From: Sisyra terminalis
Lineage: Eukaryota; Arthropoda; Insecta; Neuroptera; Sisyridae
DNA: 64,000 bases
Direction of reading: 5' to 3'
Assembly (NCBI GenBank): GCA_958496175.1
Contig: OY292278.1
Span: 11,532,001 to 11,596,000 of the forward strand
Shown: positions 1 to 11,624 of the stretch, in pieces
How positions within the stretch are numbered: the stretch's first letter is position 1
Layout: each line of letters opens with the position of its first letter
The notes under the pieces: model-generated
Seen by the model: the letters and a program-made list of their open reading frames with translations, nothing else
Databases searched by the model: none
Told to the model about the DNA's origin: nothing
Translations under genes and position numbers: made by a program

Positions 1-1797
1 TTCCGTATACGTAAACCAGTATTGTTTAATAGTTTATTTTGGTTTTATATTTTATTTTTAGGCATAAAACCATGAATTATGTCAATTCCTTTTAATATTT
101 CGAGTAAATGTTTATTTCGTTCAATTTCAAATATGATAGATTTCAAAATGTGGTGAAAATAACGTTAATTTTGCAGACGAGTAAATAAGACGCAAAAACA
201 TACCAACTTGAAGAAAATTTCCCCCATGCATTCCTACCAACCCATTTCTAGTACTTGTCTATTCTATACTTTGACCGGTATTTTAATTACGTCAAATTAG
301 TATAAATTTTCAGCGTATACATTAGTACAAAAACTGTTTTTTTCTTTGAAAAATTTCTAGCCTTGTTGTTGAAGAAAATTGTTAAGAAAATGTTACAAAC
401 CAGAGATCTATTCACTCGATAAATCGTAGCAATTTCAAGTGAACGTAATTCACGCTTTTTTTCCCCAAGCTTGAAAGCTCTTACATATACGCAAGCTTTA
501 CACTGGAGCGTACTATTCAACAACAGAACTCACTCCCTTAATCATTCCAATTGACTAAAGTGGAAAAATTAGATGAGCAGATAAATCTTGGATTAATTCA
601 GCAGTGAAACATTAGCCGGTGTGTCTCTGATGAAGTGCGTTTGTACGTAGGTAATTAATTCGAGTGAGAAATTCCTTGGAATATCGCTTTGGAATATCGT
701 TTGCTGGATACCTTGGGGGCTTTTCAGTATATTGTTATTATCGTCAGCTAGATAATAAACGTCTCCATCCCTCAGTCCCCTAACCAGATCCTTTGATGTC
801 GTTGCAAATATCCTCAAAACGAGAACGCGACGCACAAATAAACTGAGATAATATTAATTACGTGTTTGTGTATTTGGGTTGCTGATTCCCGATCCAGGAC
901 AATGTGTTATTATTATAAATCTGTGCATATTTGTTACGAATTGCCAATCAAATCGACGCAAAGCAAGCAAATCTACCACCAAGTCTATGGGGACTCAAGG
1001 AACAATTGAACATTTGAAACAGGGAAAATTGAGATTTCGTTCAATGCACTTCCACAACTCGATGCTGCGGAAATTGCAATGATTTGAATATTTCATCGTT
1101 TGAGTAAAGGCCTCCACTGTTACGCGTTTGAATGGTAAATTAAGAAGGGAAATGAGAAGTGTATTTGGGATTGGTTTAATAACTACACATTCAGTGACGT
1201 CAGTGATTTCAAAGAGCTTTGAAATGTCCCAGAGGAGAATTAAATAATGGACCTTTACGTCCCACACACGCTGCCATCCGGCCGGTTTTCCATGTCAAAT
1301 CCTTATGCGTCCTTTTAACACGTTGTTTCTCCGGCAGCTGACCACCAAATGGCCAATTTGATTATTCGATTTGGGTGAAAGCTCGCCTTTGTTCCTTTCA
1401 GGCGTTTATCTCCCGTTCATTCGCACATTTTTGGGTTGGATGGGATTTTTAGTCTTTGGAGAGTTTGATGTATGTAAAATTACTTCAGGGGGGGAGGAGG
1501 TGAAGATAAAGAAGTGAAATTCGCTTATAGCGAGGATTTCATGATAATGAGTTGTATGAGCTTTGTAGTTTTTGTATGAATGAGACTAATTGAGACACAC
1601 TTAAAAGCGCCCACTTGAGCTTATTGAAACATGAAACAAGGGTTGTTCTTTAAAAAAACATCGATGCTTTTTCTGCACCCATTTTTGGTACTTTAGAATT
1701 TTATTTCGTATTTTTTCAAGAAAGTCAATTAAATATGCAAATCAAGTTCGATCCGGTAATTGAGGAATTCGATAAACATAATCATTTTCTGTAATTC
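1..1797. other. AT-rich non-coding DNA, no recognised feature
   Basis: I see no gene, RNA or repeat here. Short open frames on both strands lack familiar domains and look like chance. If complexin is the host gene, this lies inside or beyond its long intron. Confidence 0.5.
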
Positions 1798-2032
1798 TAC
1801 AGTCCCTGACTATATTTATACACGCACTACAGGTTTTGTATAGAATCTGAAATAAGAACTATTTTATTTTCGGTCCATATTTTTGATTAGGTTTAACTAT
1901 CCAGTATAAATTTTATTTATTACACTTTTTACCAACAAGCATGACCAAAAATCATATTTACTAAAAAATAAATTTCTACCAACGCTATGTATACAATAAA
2001 TAGAAAATATTGCGGTCCAATTTTATTAAATA

Positions 2033-2206
2033 AGAAGACAATTCAAGTTGTTTATTTTTATTAATTGAATTTAAATAGAAACTTTTATATTTTTTGTGAT
2101 TCAAGAAGCCTGATGAAGTTGCGATACATAACGAAACGTAGCTAATTTAAATATTAAAAAATATTTAGTAAAAAAACTGATCTTAAACAACCTGAATTGT
2201 TTTCTA
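2033..2206 (+). mobile_element. Penelope-like terminal repeat, family A, copy 1
   Basis: This short element has inverted ends, AAGAAGACAATTCAAGTTG on the left and the complement CAACCTGAATTGTTTTCT on the right. It carries the hammerhead motif annotated at 2107-2143. A second copy of its 3' part lies at 3360-3475 with the same order of motifs. CCTGATGAAGT...CGAAACGTAG modules are known from Penelope-like pseudo-LTRs. The family assignment is inferred from that module, because no coding part is attached. Confidence 0.55.
2107..2143 (+). ncRNA. Hammerhead ribozyme motif (PLE family A)
   Basis: The order is AGC (stem I), CTGATGA, an A, GTTGCG-ATA-CATAAC (stem II, imperfect), GAAA, CGT (minimal stem III within ACGT), A (cleavage position), GCT (stem I). 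All invariant core bases are present. Stem II has lost pairing relative to the copy at 3384. Cleavage would be expected after GTA. Activity is inferred. Confidence 0.6.
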
Positions 2207-2432
2207 ATTTATTAAATATTTAATTCAGCTCACCATAATTAAGAAGATATTTAATTGATTTGGTGGTAAAAACAAAATATGATTTTTTCGGACTTTGAAC
2301 AGTTATACTGTCTATACAATATATAAGGGTCCAATTTATGTAGTATTATTTAATATAATAATTTATAAAAATATTATCATAAACATAACCTTGAACAGAA
2401 GTTCAAACAAAAAAATATTTGTGACGTATGGC

Positions 2433-2473
2433 CCAGATACGTATTTCAATTGCCAAGCAATCTTCCTCAGTGG
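2433..2473 (-). ncRNA. Hammerhead ribozyme motif (family B)
   Basis: Read on the minus strand: CCA (stem I), CTGAGGA, an A, GATTGC-TTG-GCAATT (stem II, 6 pairs with one G-U), GAAA, TACGTAT (self-complementary stem III with the last A of GAAA), C (cleavage position), TGG (stem I). Every invariant core base is present. It is a minimal form with 3-bp stem I. Confidence 0.65.
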
Positions 2474-2612
2474 TCATCACGTAGTTTGGATCACTCCGTA
2501 ACTGCTTTGTGATGATTCACAAAATAATAACGGATTGACCTCAATTTATAAATCATCCCTTTCTTTTTTAGCGATGTGGTTTTGGAGGGGGGTTATCCAA
2601 AGTACTTGATGA

Positions 2613-2653
2613 CCACTGAGGAAGATTGCTTGACAATTGAAATACGTATCTGG
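2613..2653 (+). ncRNA. Hammerhead ribozyme motif (family B), inverted partner
   Basis: Same layout as the motif at 2433-2473 but on the plus strand: CCA, CTGAGGA, GATTGC-TTG-ACAATT, GAAA, TACGTAT, C, TGG. Stem II has one C-A mismatch next to its loop, so this partner is slightly decayed. Confidence 0.55.
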
Positions 2654-3359
2654 GCAATAAGTCAGAAATATTTTTTTTGTTTGAACTTCTGTTCAAGTTT
2701 ATGTTTATGGTATGATTTTTATAAATTATTATATTAAATTATACTACATATATTGGACCGCAATATATTCTATATATTGTTTACACAGTGGTGGTAAAAA
2801 TTTATTTTTTAGTAAATATGGTTTTTGGTCACGCTAGTTGGTAAAAAGCGGTAAAAATTTTATCATCAAAATATTTAATTGAAAGCCCGTTTTTTGATAT
2901 TAAAATGCCCATTCTGCGCAGTATGCTGTCTATGTACAACAATACCGTCTGCTGTATTTGTGGATGATGATTCCATAGGTGAATATTTTTTCTAAGGGCT
3001 ATTTTTCTATTGTGACCACCTCTTTAGCTCTTTTTGCAATAATTTCCACATATTTGCAATGGGTTTCAAATCAAGACTATTTTTCTATAGTAGGGTAACA
3101 AAATATATTTCTTAAAAATCAATGCAATTTTTTATAATGTACAAAGTAAACAATATTAAATTTAATTTAGTAGAATATGAAAATTTTGTATAAAATATAT
3201 GGCCAGGGACTGTAAAACCATTGCAATCTGTACCGAATTACATCGAAAAATGCCAATATTTATATGCAAAAGCACTCGAAAGCTTTATAGCTTTTTATAT
3301 TATCTATATTATATGTATATTATTATTGTTTAGAAATTTATGCATGATTGACATATTTT

Positions 3360-3490
3360 GTAATTATTTTAATTTTATATAGAAGCCTGATGAAGTTACG
3401 ATACGTAACGAAACGTAGCTAAATGAATATTAAAAATATTTAAAAAAAACCGACCTTAAACAACCTGAATTGTCTTCTTATTTAAAAAAA
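3360..3490 (+). mobile_element. Penelope-like terminal repeat, family A, copy 2 (3' part)
   Basis: It matches copy 1 from the hammerhead through the end CAACCTGAATTGTCTTCT. The upstream half present in copy 1 is missing or diverged. Confidence 0.5.
3384..3420 (+). ncRNA. Hammerhead ribozyme motif (PLE family A), intact core
   Basis: AGC (stem I), CTGATGA, an A, GTTACG-ATA-CGTAAC (perfect 6-bp stem II), GAAA, CGT closing a minimal ACGT stem III, A at the cleavage position, GCT (stem I). This is the best-preserved family A copy. It matches the minimal hammerheads known from Penelope-like elements. Stems I and III are too short to be stable alone, so a dimeric fold is likely. Confidence 0.7.
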
Positions 3491-5250
3491 TAAAAGCTGA
3501 GATCTGAATTTTATCATCTATTATGCAGTATTTAATGTTCTCAATAAATACTAAGATTTATACCTATATGATTTATATTGAGATCAAACTAGCACGGCTT
3601 ATTATTCGATTGCAATAATATTTAATATTTTAGTTACTTGAGATAAATAGAAAAAAATAGAGGGCATGCGCATCAAAATTCAAAAAAAAAAAAAATTTCA
3701 TTCATTGACTGGGACACCTAATAAATATATTAAAAAATTTCTAGACTCCTTTGAAAGAACCTTAAAGAAAACGTAGAGAAGGTGTTCCCACCAGCAGCCA
3801 ATCACTGCTATCGATAAATCAGTGGAAGAACCATGAAAAAAACAAAGAGAGAGAAAAGTTTTATCTTAGATTTGGAAGCAATCTTGCAAACCATTTTAAA
3901 AAAGCTTGTAAAGTCTGCGATACTACCCCTCCCTATTTTTACAAGAGCTTTTTTTCCAATGGTATACGTCGTCAAGAAAATTGGGGCAGATTTAAATCAA
4001 TTATAATAAATTAAAGCTTGATCCATTCAAAAAAGTTTTCATTCGTCGTCTAAAATCCGCCGCTGTAAGCCTCGAAAATCCTTTTCTTCGTCGCTGCACT
4101 GCCGCATGAATATCCTCCAACATAATGAATGGTAATGACGTGCCAGATGGGAAAAGAGGCGCATGTTTTAGCGATGGCCTTTCAACCCGTTTCCGACGCC
4201 CAAATATCACATCTATTACATAATTGATATGCCAAAAACGACTAACAAAAGCGACGAGAACCATTTCCATTTCTGTAATCGTAATTGTGTGTGATTTCCA
4301 TTCGACGTAAGATTAAAATCCCATCATTTATTTCATGTGTGGAATTATTCAAGTTTATGTATTATGTAGTATATATGCGTGTGAATGAACATAAAGAAAA
4401 GCTTTCGCTTTTCATCGAAAAAGTTTCATTTTCCACTGAAAAGTAGGCAAAATTTTGCTGGTATCAAATTGGTGGAAATTGGCACAGTTTTGGGGGAACA
4501 TCTACCTTTGTACCCATTGAAATACAAGTGTTTAAAGATGTACCGTTAAATTCTACATTTAAACACCAACAAATGAAATGGTAATACAAAATAATTTGTA
4601 CATAAACCCACCACGAGTTTCGAGTTCAATATGAAGATGCCGAGCTTTTAAAAGTTGTGCTAAATGTATTTATGTATAATAAGCTCGTGCACGCGAGCTT
4701 TTTGTTAATTTTACGCTTTATTATCATTAGCTTTGTACTATCACTTTTGTAAAATTACAACGAAATAATTTTAATATAACAGAAAGTGGAATGTGTGCTA
4801 AATGTGGAGGTTGGAAATTTTCAGATGAAATCATATATATACAAGTGTGTATTAAATACGCACACGGTACCTATCTGCTGTTCTAATACTGGCAGGTCTA
4901 CAGGCGTTTGCAGCAAAGTTTTCATTTTGTACAACAACAAAGTGCGATAAAGTGAAGTGAACAGCAAAAGGGTACGACAATATCAATGTTTTGTCACGAA
5001 TTCAACTAAATAAAACTGATAAAACAACATTAATGTGTATACTCAAAAACTGGAAATGTTCACATAGCAAACATGGCCCGAATGTGAGGAATTTGAAGTT
5101 CAAAATGGGGAAAGGTGTTGCATAAAGTCCAGATTTTTGTTGCTCAATTGTTGCACAATAATGAAAAAAATTTAAATAAAATTCATATTGGCTGTTCAAA
5201 CTAAATAAAACCAATAAAAATATCAATCTGATATGCATATTTTTTATTTT
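3491..5250. other. AT-rich non-coding DNA
   Basis: No feature was recognised. The less AT-rich patch at about 4010-4270 has a minus-strand open frame without a familiar domain, which I do not call a gene. Confidence 0.4.
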
Positions 5251-6657
5251 CAAACAATATTAAACTTCTCTTCTTTAAAATCAATATCATAAAATCGTCA
5301 ATAATTTGCAGACCATTAAAAATTATTGTTTTGATTTAGTAAATAATTGCTTTTAAGAGTCTGTTTTTTCGATTATAAGTATTGCTTATAAAAAAACGGC
5401 AAATCAAGAATCGATTAGTATATCCTTTAGGGTTTATCTCCCCCAGAAAAACATCAAATCTTCATAATTTGACTTTGGAATTACCAAAAAAAAATTATTA
5501 TTTTATTAATAATCTACTGATTGAATATAACTCTTCAATATTTATTTAATGGATGTGGATTTTCTTCTTTTTTTTGTGGGGTTGACCTGATGAGAAGTTT
5601 CAAACAGTATTAAACATCTCTTTTATAAAATCAGTATCATAAAATTGTCAATAATTTGCAGACCATTAAAAAATTATTGTTTTGATTTAGTAAAAAATTG
5701 CTTTTAAGAGTCTGTTTTTTCGATTATAAGTATTGCTTATAAAAAACGGCAAACCAAGAATCGATTAGTATATCCTTTGGGGTTTATCTCCCCCAGAAAA
5801 ACATAAAATCTTCAAAATTTGAGTTTAGAATAACCAAAAAAAAAAATTAAGGTTTTTTTGTTAATTTTTTGATTAAATAAGGATCATCAATATTTATTTA
5901 ATGGATGTGGATTTTCTTCTTTTTTTTTGTGGGGTTGACCTGATGAGAATTTTCAAGCAATATTAAACATCACTTTTTTTTAAAATCAGTAGGATAAAAT
6001 CGTCAATAATTTGCAGACCATTAAAAAACCATTGTTTTTGTTTAGTAAAAAATTGCTTTTAAGAGTCTGTTTTTTCGATTATAAGTATTGCTTATAAAAA
6101 ACGGCAAACCAAGAATCGATTAGTATATCCTTTGGGGTTTATCTCCCCCAGAAAAACATAAAATCTTCAAAATTTGAGTTTAGAATAACCAAAAAAAAAA
6201 ATTAAGGTTTTTTTGTTAATTTTTTGATTAAATAAGGATCATCAATATTTATTTAATGGATGTGGATTTTCTTCTTTTTTTTTGTGGGGTTGACCTGATG
6301 AGAATTTTCAAGCAATATTAAACATCACTTTTTTTTAAAATCAGTAGGATAAAATCGTCAATAATTTGCAGACCATTAAAAAACCATTGTTTTTGTTTAG
6401 TAAAAAATTGCTTTTAAGAGCATGTTTTTTCGATTATAAGTATAGTTTATGAAAAAACGGTAAATCAAGAATCGATTAATATATATCCTTAGGGATTTAT
6501 GTCCCCCAGAAAAACATCAAATCTTCAAAATTTAGCTTGGGAATAATAAAAGAAAATACGATTTTACTATTAATCTACTGATTGAATAAAAAACACCAAT
6601 ATTTTTTTAAAGGATGTGGATTTTCTTTTTTTTTTGTGGGGTTGACCTGATGAGAAG
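5251..6657. repeat. Tandem array of four ~352-bp units
   Basis: Units begin at about 5251, 5601, 5954 and 6309, each at CAAACARTATTAAAC or a variant. They run through CGTCAATAATTTGCAGACC, CGATTATAAGTATTGCTTAT and GGATGTGGATTTTCTTC and end GGGGTTGACCTGATGAGAA. The stretch from mid-unit 2 to mid-unit 3 is almost identical to that from mid-unit 3 to mid-unit 4, which points to recent unequal exchange. Unit 1 and the end of unit 4 are more diverged. No coding potential was seen. It resembles a short satellite or minisatellite block. Confidence 0.85.
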
Positions 6658-9600
6658 TAGAAAATTAAATCCAAATGAAAACTATACCATTTTAGCTTTG
6701 AATTAAGTTGGGTACTTTATTTTAAAGATTAATCAATAGTTAATCAAAGTAAAAAATATGATATAACTCAAATTGCCACCAAGACTAGTTTTACATGGAA
6801 TGACCAAAATGATTATTTTTTAAGGTTTTAAGTAATGATTTTTGGGTCGATTTAGCTTTTCAAAAATGTCTTTAAAAATAAATCCATTGATGTTAAATTA
6901 CATATTCTTCTTTTGAGTAAAATTCAGCAATTTTCGGAAAAAGAATTTACATTTCATCAATATTTACCTATGTACCTACTTTCCATTGAAATTTTGAATG
7001 TTGTTTTTTTACAATCAATGTTTCTATATCCTCTTGAATTTTGTTGTCAATATATAAAAGAGCATTTATGATTTGTCAGAAAGTTTTAAATTTGAACTTC
7101 TGGAGTACTTTGACTTTTAAATAGGAAGCAATTTACCATAACTGGAATCTCTAGATCCCTAAATTGATTTAAAAGTTTCTTTTTTAGTTATAAGTTTCTA
7201 TTAGTAATACAAAAAAGGATTTTAATCCAGTCTGGTATCAGATATACTTATGAAAAATTAAACTATTTTCTCTCTAGTTTTCGTTAGCAGTTGAATTTTA
7301 AATTGCATAATTATGCTTCTACGTAAAATTGAAACCCTTGTGATCTGTAAAACCAATAAGTATATTGGAACTAATGATAATAGAAACTTTGATGTCAATG
7401 AAGCAAAAATGCCCATATTTTAGGCATTATTACTTTAGGCATCGATTACGGTAATTATTTATAAACTCTCGTTCTCTATCTGGCTTTGGAGCCACTAGCA
7501 AACTCTATAGTTTTGATGCCAAAATAAAATTTTATATATTAATTGAATATTTTTTGGTTACAAGTTCTAACCAGCAAATACCAATCTAATGCGATTTTAT
7601 AGCATTGAAACTTGATTGAAAATATAAGATGAAAATATTGATGACTAAGATTCCAGCTGTTCCAAAAACTTTCAACTTTTTTCTTGAACTTTGACTCTCC
7701 AGCTATACTTGGACCTAAAGATTCATTACGCTTTTTTAATTTAAAATTTCTGGAGTACAATAATCTAATATCCAAACTTTCTTGAAGATGCTACATTACC
7801 AATGGTTTTTTCCCAAAAACAGTTGAAGAATCTGGACCCCTTTAAACAGACATTTTTGATTTAGCTCTTTTTTAAAGAATAGGATCATTTCTTTTGTCCT
7901 AATGAAATCCTTAAAAAGACAAAGGACTTTCACAATTGAATCATCCTATTTATCGTTAAAAATTTTGTTCATTTCTTTATCTATTTTGTACCATTTATTT
8001 AACTTATCACCAAAAATTAAATATCAAATATTTATAAAGTTAAGTCCAATGGAATCACATCAAAAATATAATTTATTTTATTGAAATTTAAATTAGCCGA
8101 TGCTTTTACCAACTAAAAGAGGAAAAAAGAAAATCTTTCTAGAAATGTACAACATTTTTATTGGTAGCAATGATAATTTTTATAATTTCTGATTCTAAAT
8201 CGGTTAATACATAATGTTTTATACCCACTTAAATTGTTTGTTAGTTAAAATAGAACAAACAATTAACTCTTGCGAATTTCCAATTATAATATAAATTTTC
8301 GGTACAGCTTTTTATCTACAAAACATACTACAACGAATGAATTTTATATGAAACTTGACTTTTTTCTACACTCATGTTTTCCGTGGGAAAAGTTACGAAT
8401 AAATTTGTATAAAAATAAACCTAGGAATCAAATATTTATGTACCATTGATTTACGTTCAAAAATCCAAAAACATAACAAAATACGTGCTTGATATTTTCA
8501 ATTTAGTTTTCATTTTCGTTTTGTGAAAAACCGCCCAGGTTTTGTGTGCCTTAAATAAATCGCATAAAGCTGTCATAAAAGCGTTCTGGGAACGGCTCAA
8601 TTTGAAAATATTTTTACTGGAAATATATCATATGTTTACGTCACATAAACATGTCTAATATGGTCGTGTTTTGCAGCCAAATTTCATCAAAATTTGCCCC
8701 CCAAAAAAAAAAGCAACAAAAAAAAAACACAATATCATCAACGAGATGCGACGAAATGGAGGCGTTGAGGTGTGAGCTTTATACGAATAATATATGAGTC
8801 GTGAAATTTGAAAAAAAAAAAGAAAAATTTATATATAACACAGGCGTTTGTAAGAAAATGACGACGTTTATAATTCAAAGAAAAGACACGTGTACTTGTA
8901 TTTTTTTCCCTAGCTAGTATAGTATACGTATATGGATGTGCTTTGGTGGAAAAAAAAAACGAAACGTTAAAGAGAAATGAAAAGCTCAGAGAAAATGCGA
9001 TTGGATGGAATGGGAAATTTTTGTCGAGAGTGTTGGATTGATGTAGATATCATCGAAATAGCGGGGGGGGGGTGATAAGAGAGCGTATCCTGTGTTAGCA
9101 TGAAGGGGGTTCAAGTTACGGGGATGGATATGAATTGATGACGCCAAGTTGGTTTTCTAAGACGTGATTCTTTTACATTTGGCCTATATATTTTCTACGT
9201 CGTTTCATCTAAAACTAACGTGAAAGTTTGCCATCTTTTTCGCGTTGTTAAATGCAAAAATTTTTATTTGTGAAACTTAGAGGAAAAATTGTATCTATAG
9301 TACGTTTTTCTTGCGAAATAATGCTAATAGAGCAACGAAGACGACAGAGGGGGAGGGCGTGGAAAAGTTGAATCTTGGCGTTTTGTGTTAATTTTATTTT
9401 CTCGACGATATCGGGGAAAATAATTTCAATACTCGGCGATCGCGAAGAGGGATGATTTGGCGAACATGAGATATGTATGGAATGTATGGAGTTAACGAAG
9501 GAAAATGAGCGGGTGGTGCGTTGGGGGGATGATTGGGCAGGGGATTCATTCGGATCGGTGCGATGCGATGTCTATTAACAAGGCTGCATTTCGCAGTTAA

Positions 9601-9851
9601 TTCAATTTCCATCAGGGCTTTTCGCGAATGGCACGTCTCGTTTTTCATCATATTATTAACGTTCGTCGATAGAAAGTAATTTAGATTCACTCCCTTTAAT
9701 CTAACTTCAAGAAAAAAAATCAACGCAAATAACATCACCAATTTTCCCACTGGAAACTCCGGTTCTGAACTTCTTATATCAGAAAAAAAATATTTTCGGA
9801 TACCAACTTAAATGAAAAGCCAAAAAATGGTCTGTATACTTTTGTATATAC
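6658..9851. other. AT-rich non-coding DNA
   Basis: No gene or repeat family was recognised. There are homopolymer runs (a G run near 9062, A runs near 8700-8960). The minus-strand frame at 9394-9750 is low-complexity at its end and has no known domain. Confidence 0.4.
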
Positions 9852-10293
9852 GTGAGAAGTAATATAGTAACGGTAGTAATATACGCTTTGGAAACGTGGA
9901 CTATCCGTGCAACTGATCGGCGACGAATTGATGCCTTCGAAATGTGGGTCTGGAGGAGAATACTACGGATCTCATGGACGGCTAAAAGAACTAATGTCTC
10001 TGTCTTGAACGAAGTTAAGCCAGTCCAAAGACTCTCTTCACTGACGTATGGACGAATCCTCCGATTTTTCGGATATATCGCGCGCTACGAGACCATGGAA
10101 AAGCTAATGGTACAAGGACGACCTGAAGAGAAAAGAAAACGAGGGCGATCACCGACCCATTGAAGGAAAGTGGTGGAAAAAGGAAAAACTCGTTGATTCG
10201 AGTTTCGCGTCCCCAACACGACTGGCAAAGGAGCGTAATCGCTGGAGAAGGACCATCCAGCAGGTTCTGAGAAACCTGGAACTCCCCACGTGA
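9852..10293 (+). pseudogene. RTE/BovB-type LINE reverse transcriptase ORF, C-terminal remnant
   Basis: The first frame (9852-10163) reads through YALETWTI, then RRIDAFEMWVWRRILRISWT, KRTNVSVLNEV, RILRFFGYIAR and KRKRGRSPTH. This block order marks the C-terminal tail of RTE/BovB LINE proteins (also annotated craniofacial-development-protein-2-like or endonuclease-reverse transcriptase). After a stop and a frameshift the expected end continues in another frame with TRLAKERNRWRRTIQQVLRN and a stop at 10291-10293. The endonuclease and polymerase domains are absent, so this is a 5'-truncated, frameshifted copy, as is typical of LINE insertions. A polymerase fragment of a similar LINE lies at 43560-43739. 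The clade is inferred from memory of the family, so RTE versus a neighbouring clade is open. Confidence 0.8.
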
Positions 10294-10348
10294 CAGTCAT
10301 TTTTTTAATCGCCATACATCGGCAGTGATGTTGAATTAAGAAGAAGAA

Positions 10349-10574
10349 CATGGTATAATCTCACTAATCCGGCACTTCGATAGATCAGCACATCCAATAA
10401 TCCGGCACCCTCCGCCTACGCCTCCCTCGCCCCTCTATACCAGTGCATACCCTCTATGAAATGCTTTATTTTATTCATTACCTACGACTTTTCACTATAA
10501 TCCAGTAATCCGAACATTCCAATAATCCGGCACCCTCAGGTTTTTAATAGTGCCGGATTAGTGAGATTACACTG
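10349..10574. mobile_element. pogo/Tigger-type MITE (~226 bp)
   Basis: The right end reads GTGCCGGATTAGTGAGATTACACTG followed by TA. Split for checking, this is GTGCCGGATTAG at 10550-10561 and TGAGATTACACTG after it. The left end carries the complement TATAATCTCACTAATCCGGC from 10354. Such CAGTGTAATCTC...AATCCGGCA ends with TA targets are typical of pogo/Tigger Tc1/mariner elements. The AATAATCCGGCACC motif recurs inside at about 10390 and 10520. There is no ORF. It lies immediately 3' of the LINE tail. Confidence 0.8.
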
Positions 10575-10630
10575 TACTTCTTTGGTATAGTAAAAAAGAT
10601 AGTTTAATCCATTGCTGTAGTCTCTTCCGG

Positions 10631-11624
10631 TAGTAGGGGAAACTGGGTACAAAAGTAGCGGCAGGTATAGCATTAAGTCGACGCTTGCGCAGTGCGTTGT
10701 TAGGTTAAATAATAGGACGTAATGTGTTTTAACGAACCAAAAGTAAGTTTTTCGACGTTTTCTTACTCATTGTTTACGTAGTCGTAAAAGGATCATAGTA
10801 ATCCGAATGTTTGCATATCCATTCTTGATTAGATAAACTGTACATTAACCATCGTTGATTTTTCACGAAAATGTTCAAATTTTCGATTCGGTTTTTTATG
10901 ATGCCAATCGAAAGTATAAGTCCAACCGTACATGCTGTGCAAATTTGTCCGAAAACAAACCACGTTTAAGGGATGAAATCGACCATCAAAGTGGCAGAAA
11001 TAGAAAATCATCCAAACTTTAATCGCATGTAACATCGTTATATAAGGGATGATTTTCAAACCACGGCCAGTTTCGGGTTCGTAACAATGTATAGAACGAT
11101 AATATAACAATATTTTTCGAATTCAAAACAACTAACATCATATTTTTATGGATATCTACTTCTATAGAATGGTTTTCGATGCATTTCCGTGTCGGTAGTT
11201 CTTCATACAGTAGTTCTTATGCGTTGTCGCGGCATTCTATTGATTCATTTCCTTAAAAAATAATTTTTTTGAGTATTTAAAATGCTGAATTTGAGATATA
11301 TCATTAATATAAAGTCTTTTAATAAGTAATTCATTGATTTAACTTGTACTATGTTTTCATTAGCAACCCTTAGCAGTCTTGTTACTTTCGACCTACAACG
11401 TGTTACTTTCGACCCGCCTACGTGATCAAAAGTAACAACTGACAATTTTTTTAACTCTGTGTTATTCAAATAAAACACCATAATTTAATAAATCAAGTTA
11501 CTATTGTGAAGAACATAAACTAAATTTATATGTGGTTATATTCATTTAATGGTAATAATAACACCCAGTCAGAAATCAAGGAAGAAGTACAAATTGTTAC
11601 TTTTGTACCTGGTCTCCCCTACCT
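10631..11624. mobile_element. Non-autonomous DNA transposon with GGGGARACTGGGTAC ends, copy 1
   Basis: The left end TAGTAGGGGAAACTGGGTAC (continuing AAAAGTA) is inverted at the right as TACTTTTGTACCTGGTCTCC (11600 onward). A sister copy lies at 46735-47674. The two match closely over about 220 bp at the left and about 480 bp at the right. The middle differs: here 10842-11130 carries about 290 bp unrelated to copy 2. Subterminal motifs GTTACTTTCGAC (11381, 11402) and an inverted AAAAGTAAC (about 11430) resemble iterated transposase-binding sites. No intact transposase is present. The superfamily is not resolved. Confidence 0.8.

Larger units (their letters stand above)
2297..2790. mobile_element. 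Head-to-head pair of PLE-type terminal repeats, family B
   Basis: The two halves are reverse complements. The left half starts AACAGTTATACTGTCTATAC and passes GGTCCAATTTATGTAGTA and GAACAGAAGTTC. The right half repeats these in reverse, ending near ATTGTTTACACAGT. Each half has one hammerhead core. Related single or paired copies are at 23727-24018 and 37241-37500. No protein is encoded, so this could be a PLE terminal repeat or a non-autonomous retrozyme-like element. Confidence 0.6.
1798..3216. repeat. Composite inverted repeat holding two families of PLE terminal repeats
   Basis: The outer arms read ACAGTCCCTGACTATAT on the left (about 1798) and its imperfect reverse complement on the right (about 3184-3216). 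A second pair of inverted arms flanks the centre: 1905-1995 is the reverse complement of about 2800-2870. Inside lie an A-type PLE terminal repeat (2033-2206) and a head-to-head pair of B-type repeats (2297-2790). The outer ends resemble those of a Tc1-like MITE, but no clear target duplication was found. The arrangement reads as repeated insertion into one palindromic element. Confidence 0.5.

Noticed and set aside
5590..6657. CCTGATGAGAA in each satellite unit, which begins like a hammerhead core (CTGATGA)
   Set aside because: No GAAA with a pairing stem II follows at the needed distance, so it is a chance match to the core heptamer.
9394..9750. 118-codon minus-strand frame with an N-terminal hydrophobic stretch like a signal peptide
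   Set aside because: The remainder is unpatterned, with no family recognised. It is likely a chance frame in a less A/T-biased patch.
10829..11110. 93-codon minus-strand frame in the copy-specific middle of the 10631 element
   Set aside because: I could not relate it to any transposase. It may be coding debris of another element, but the evidence is too weak.
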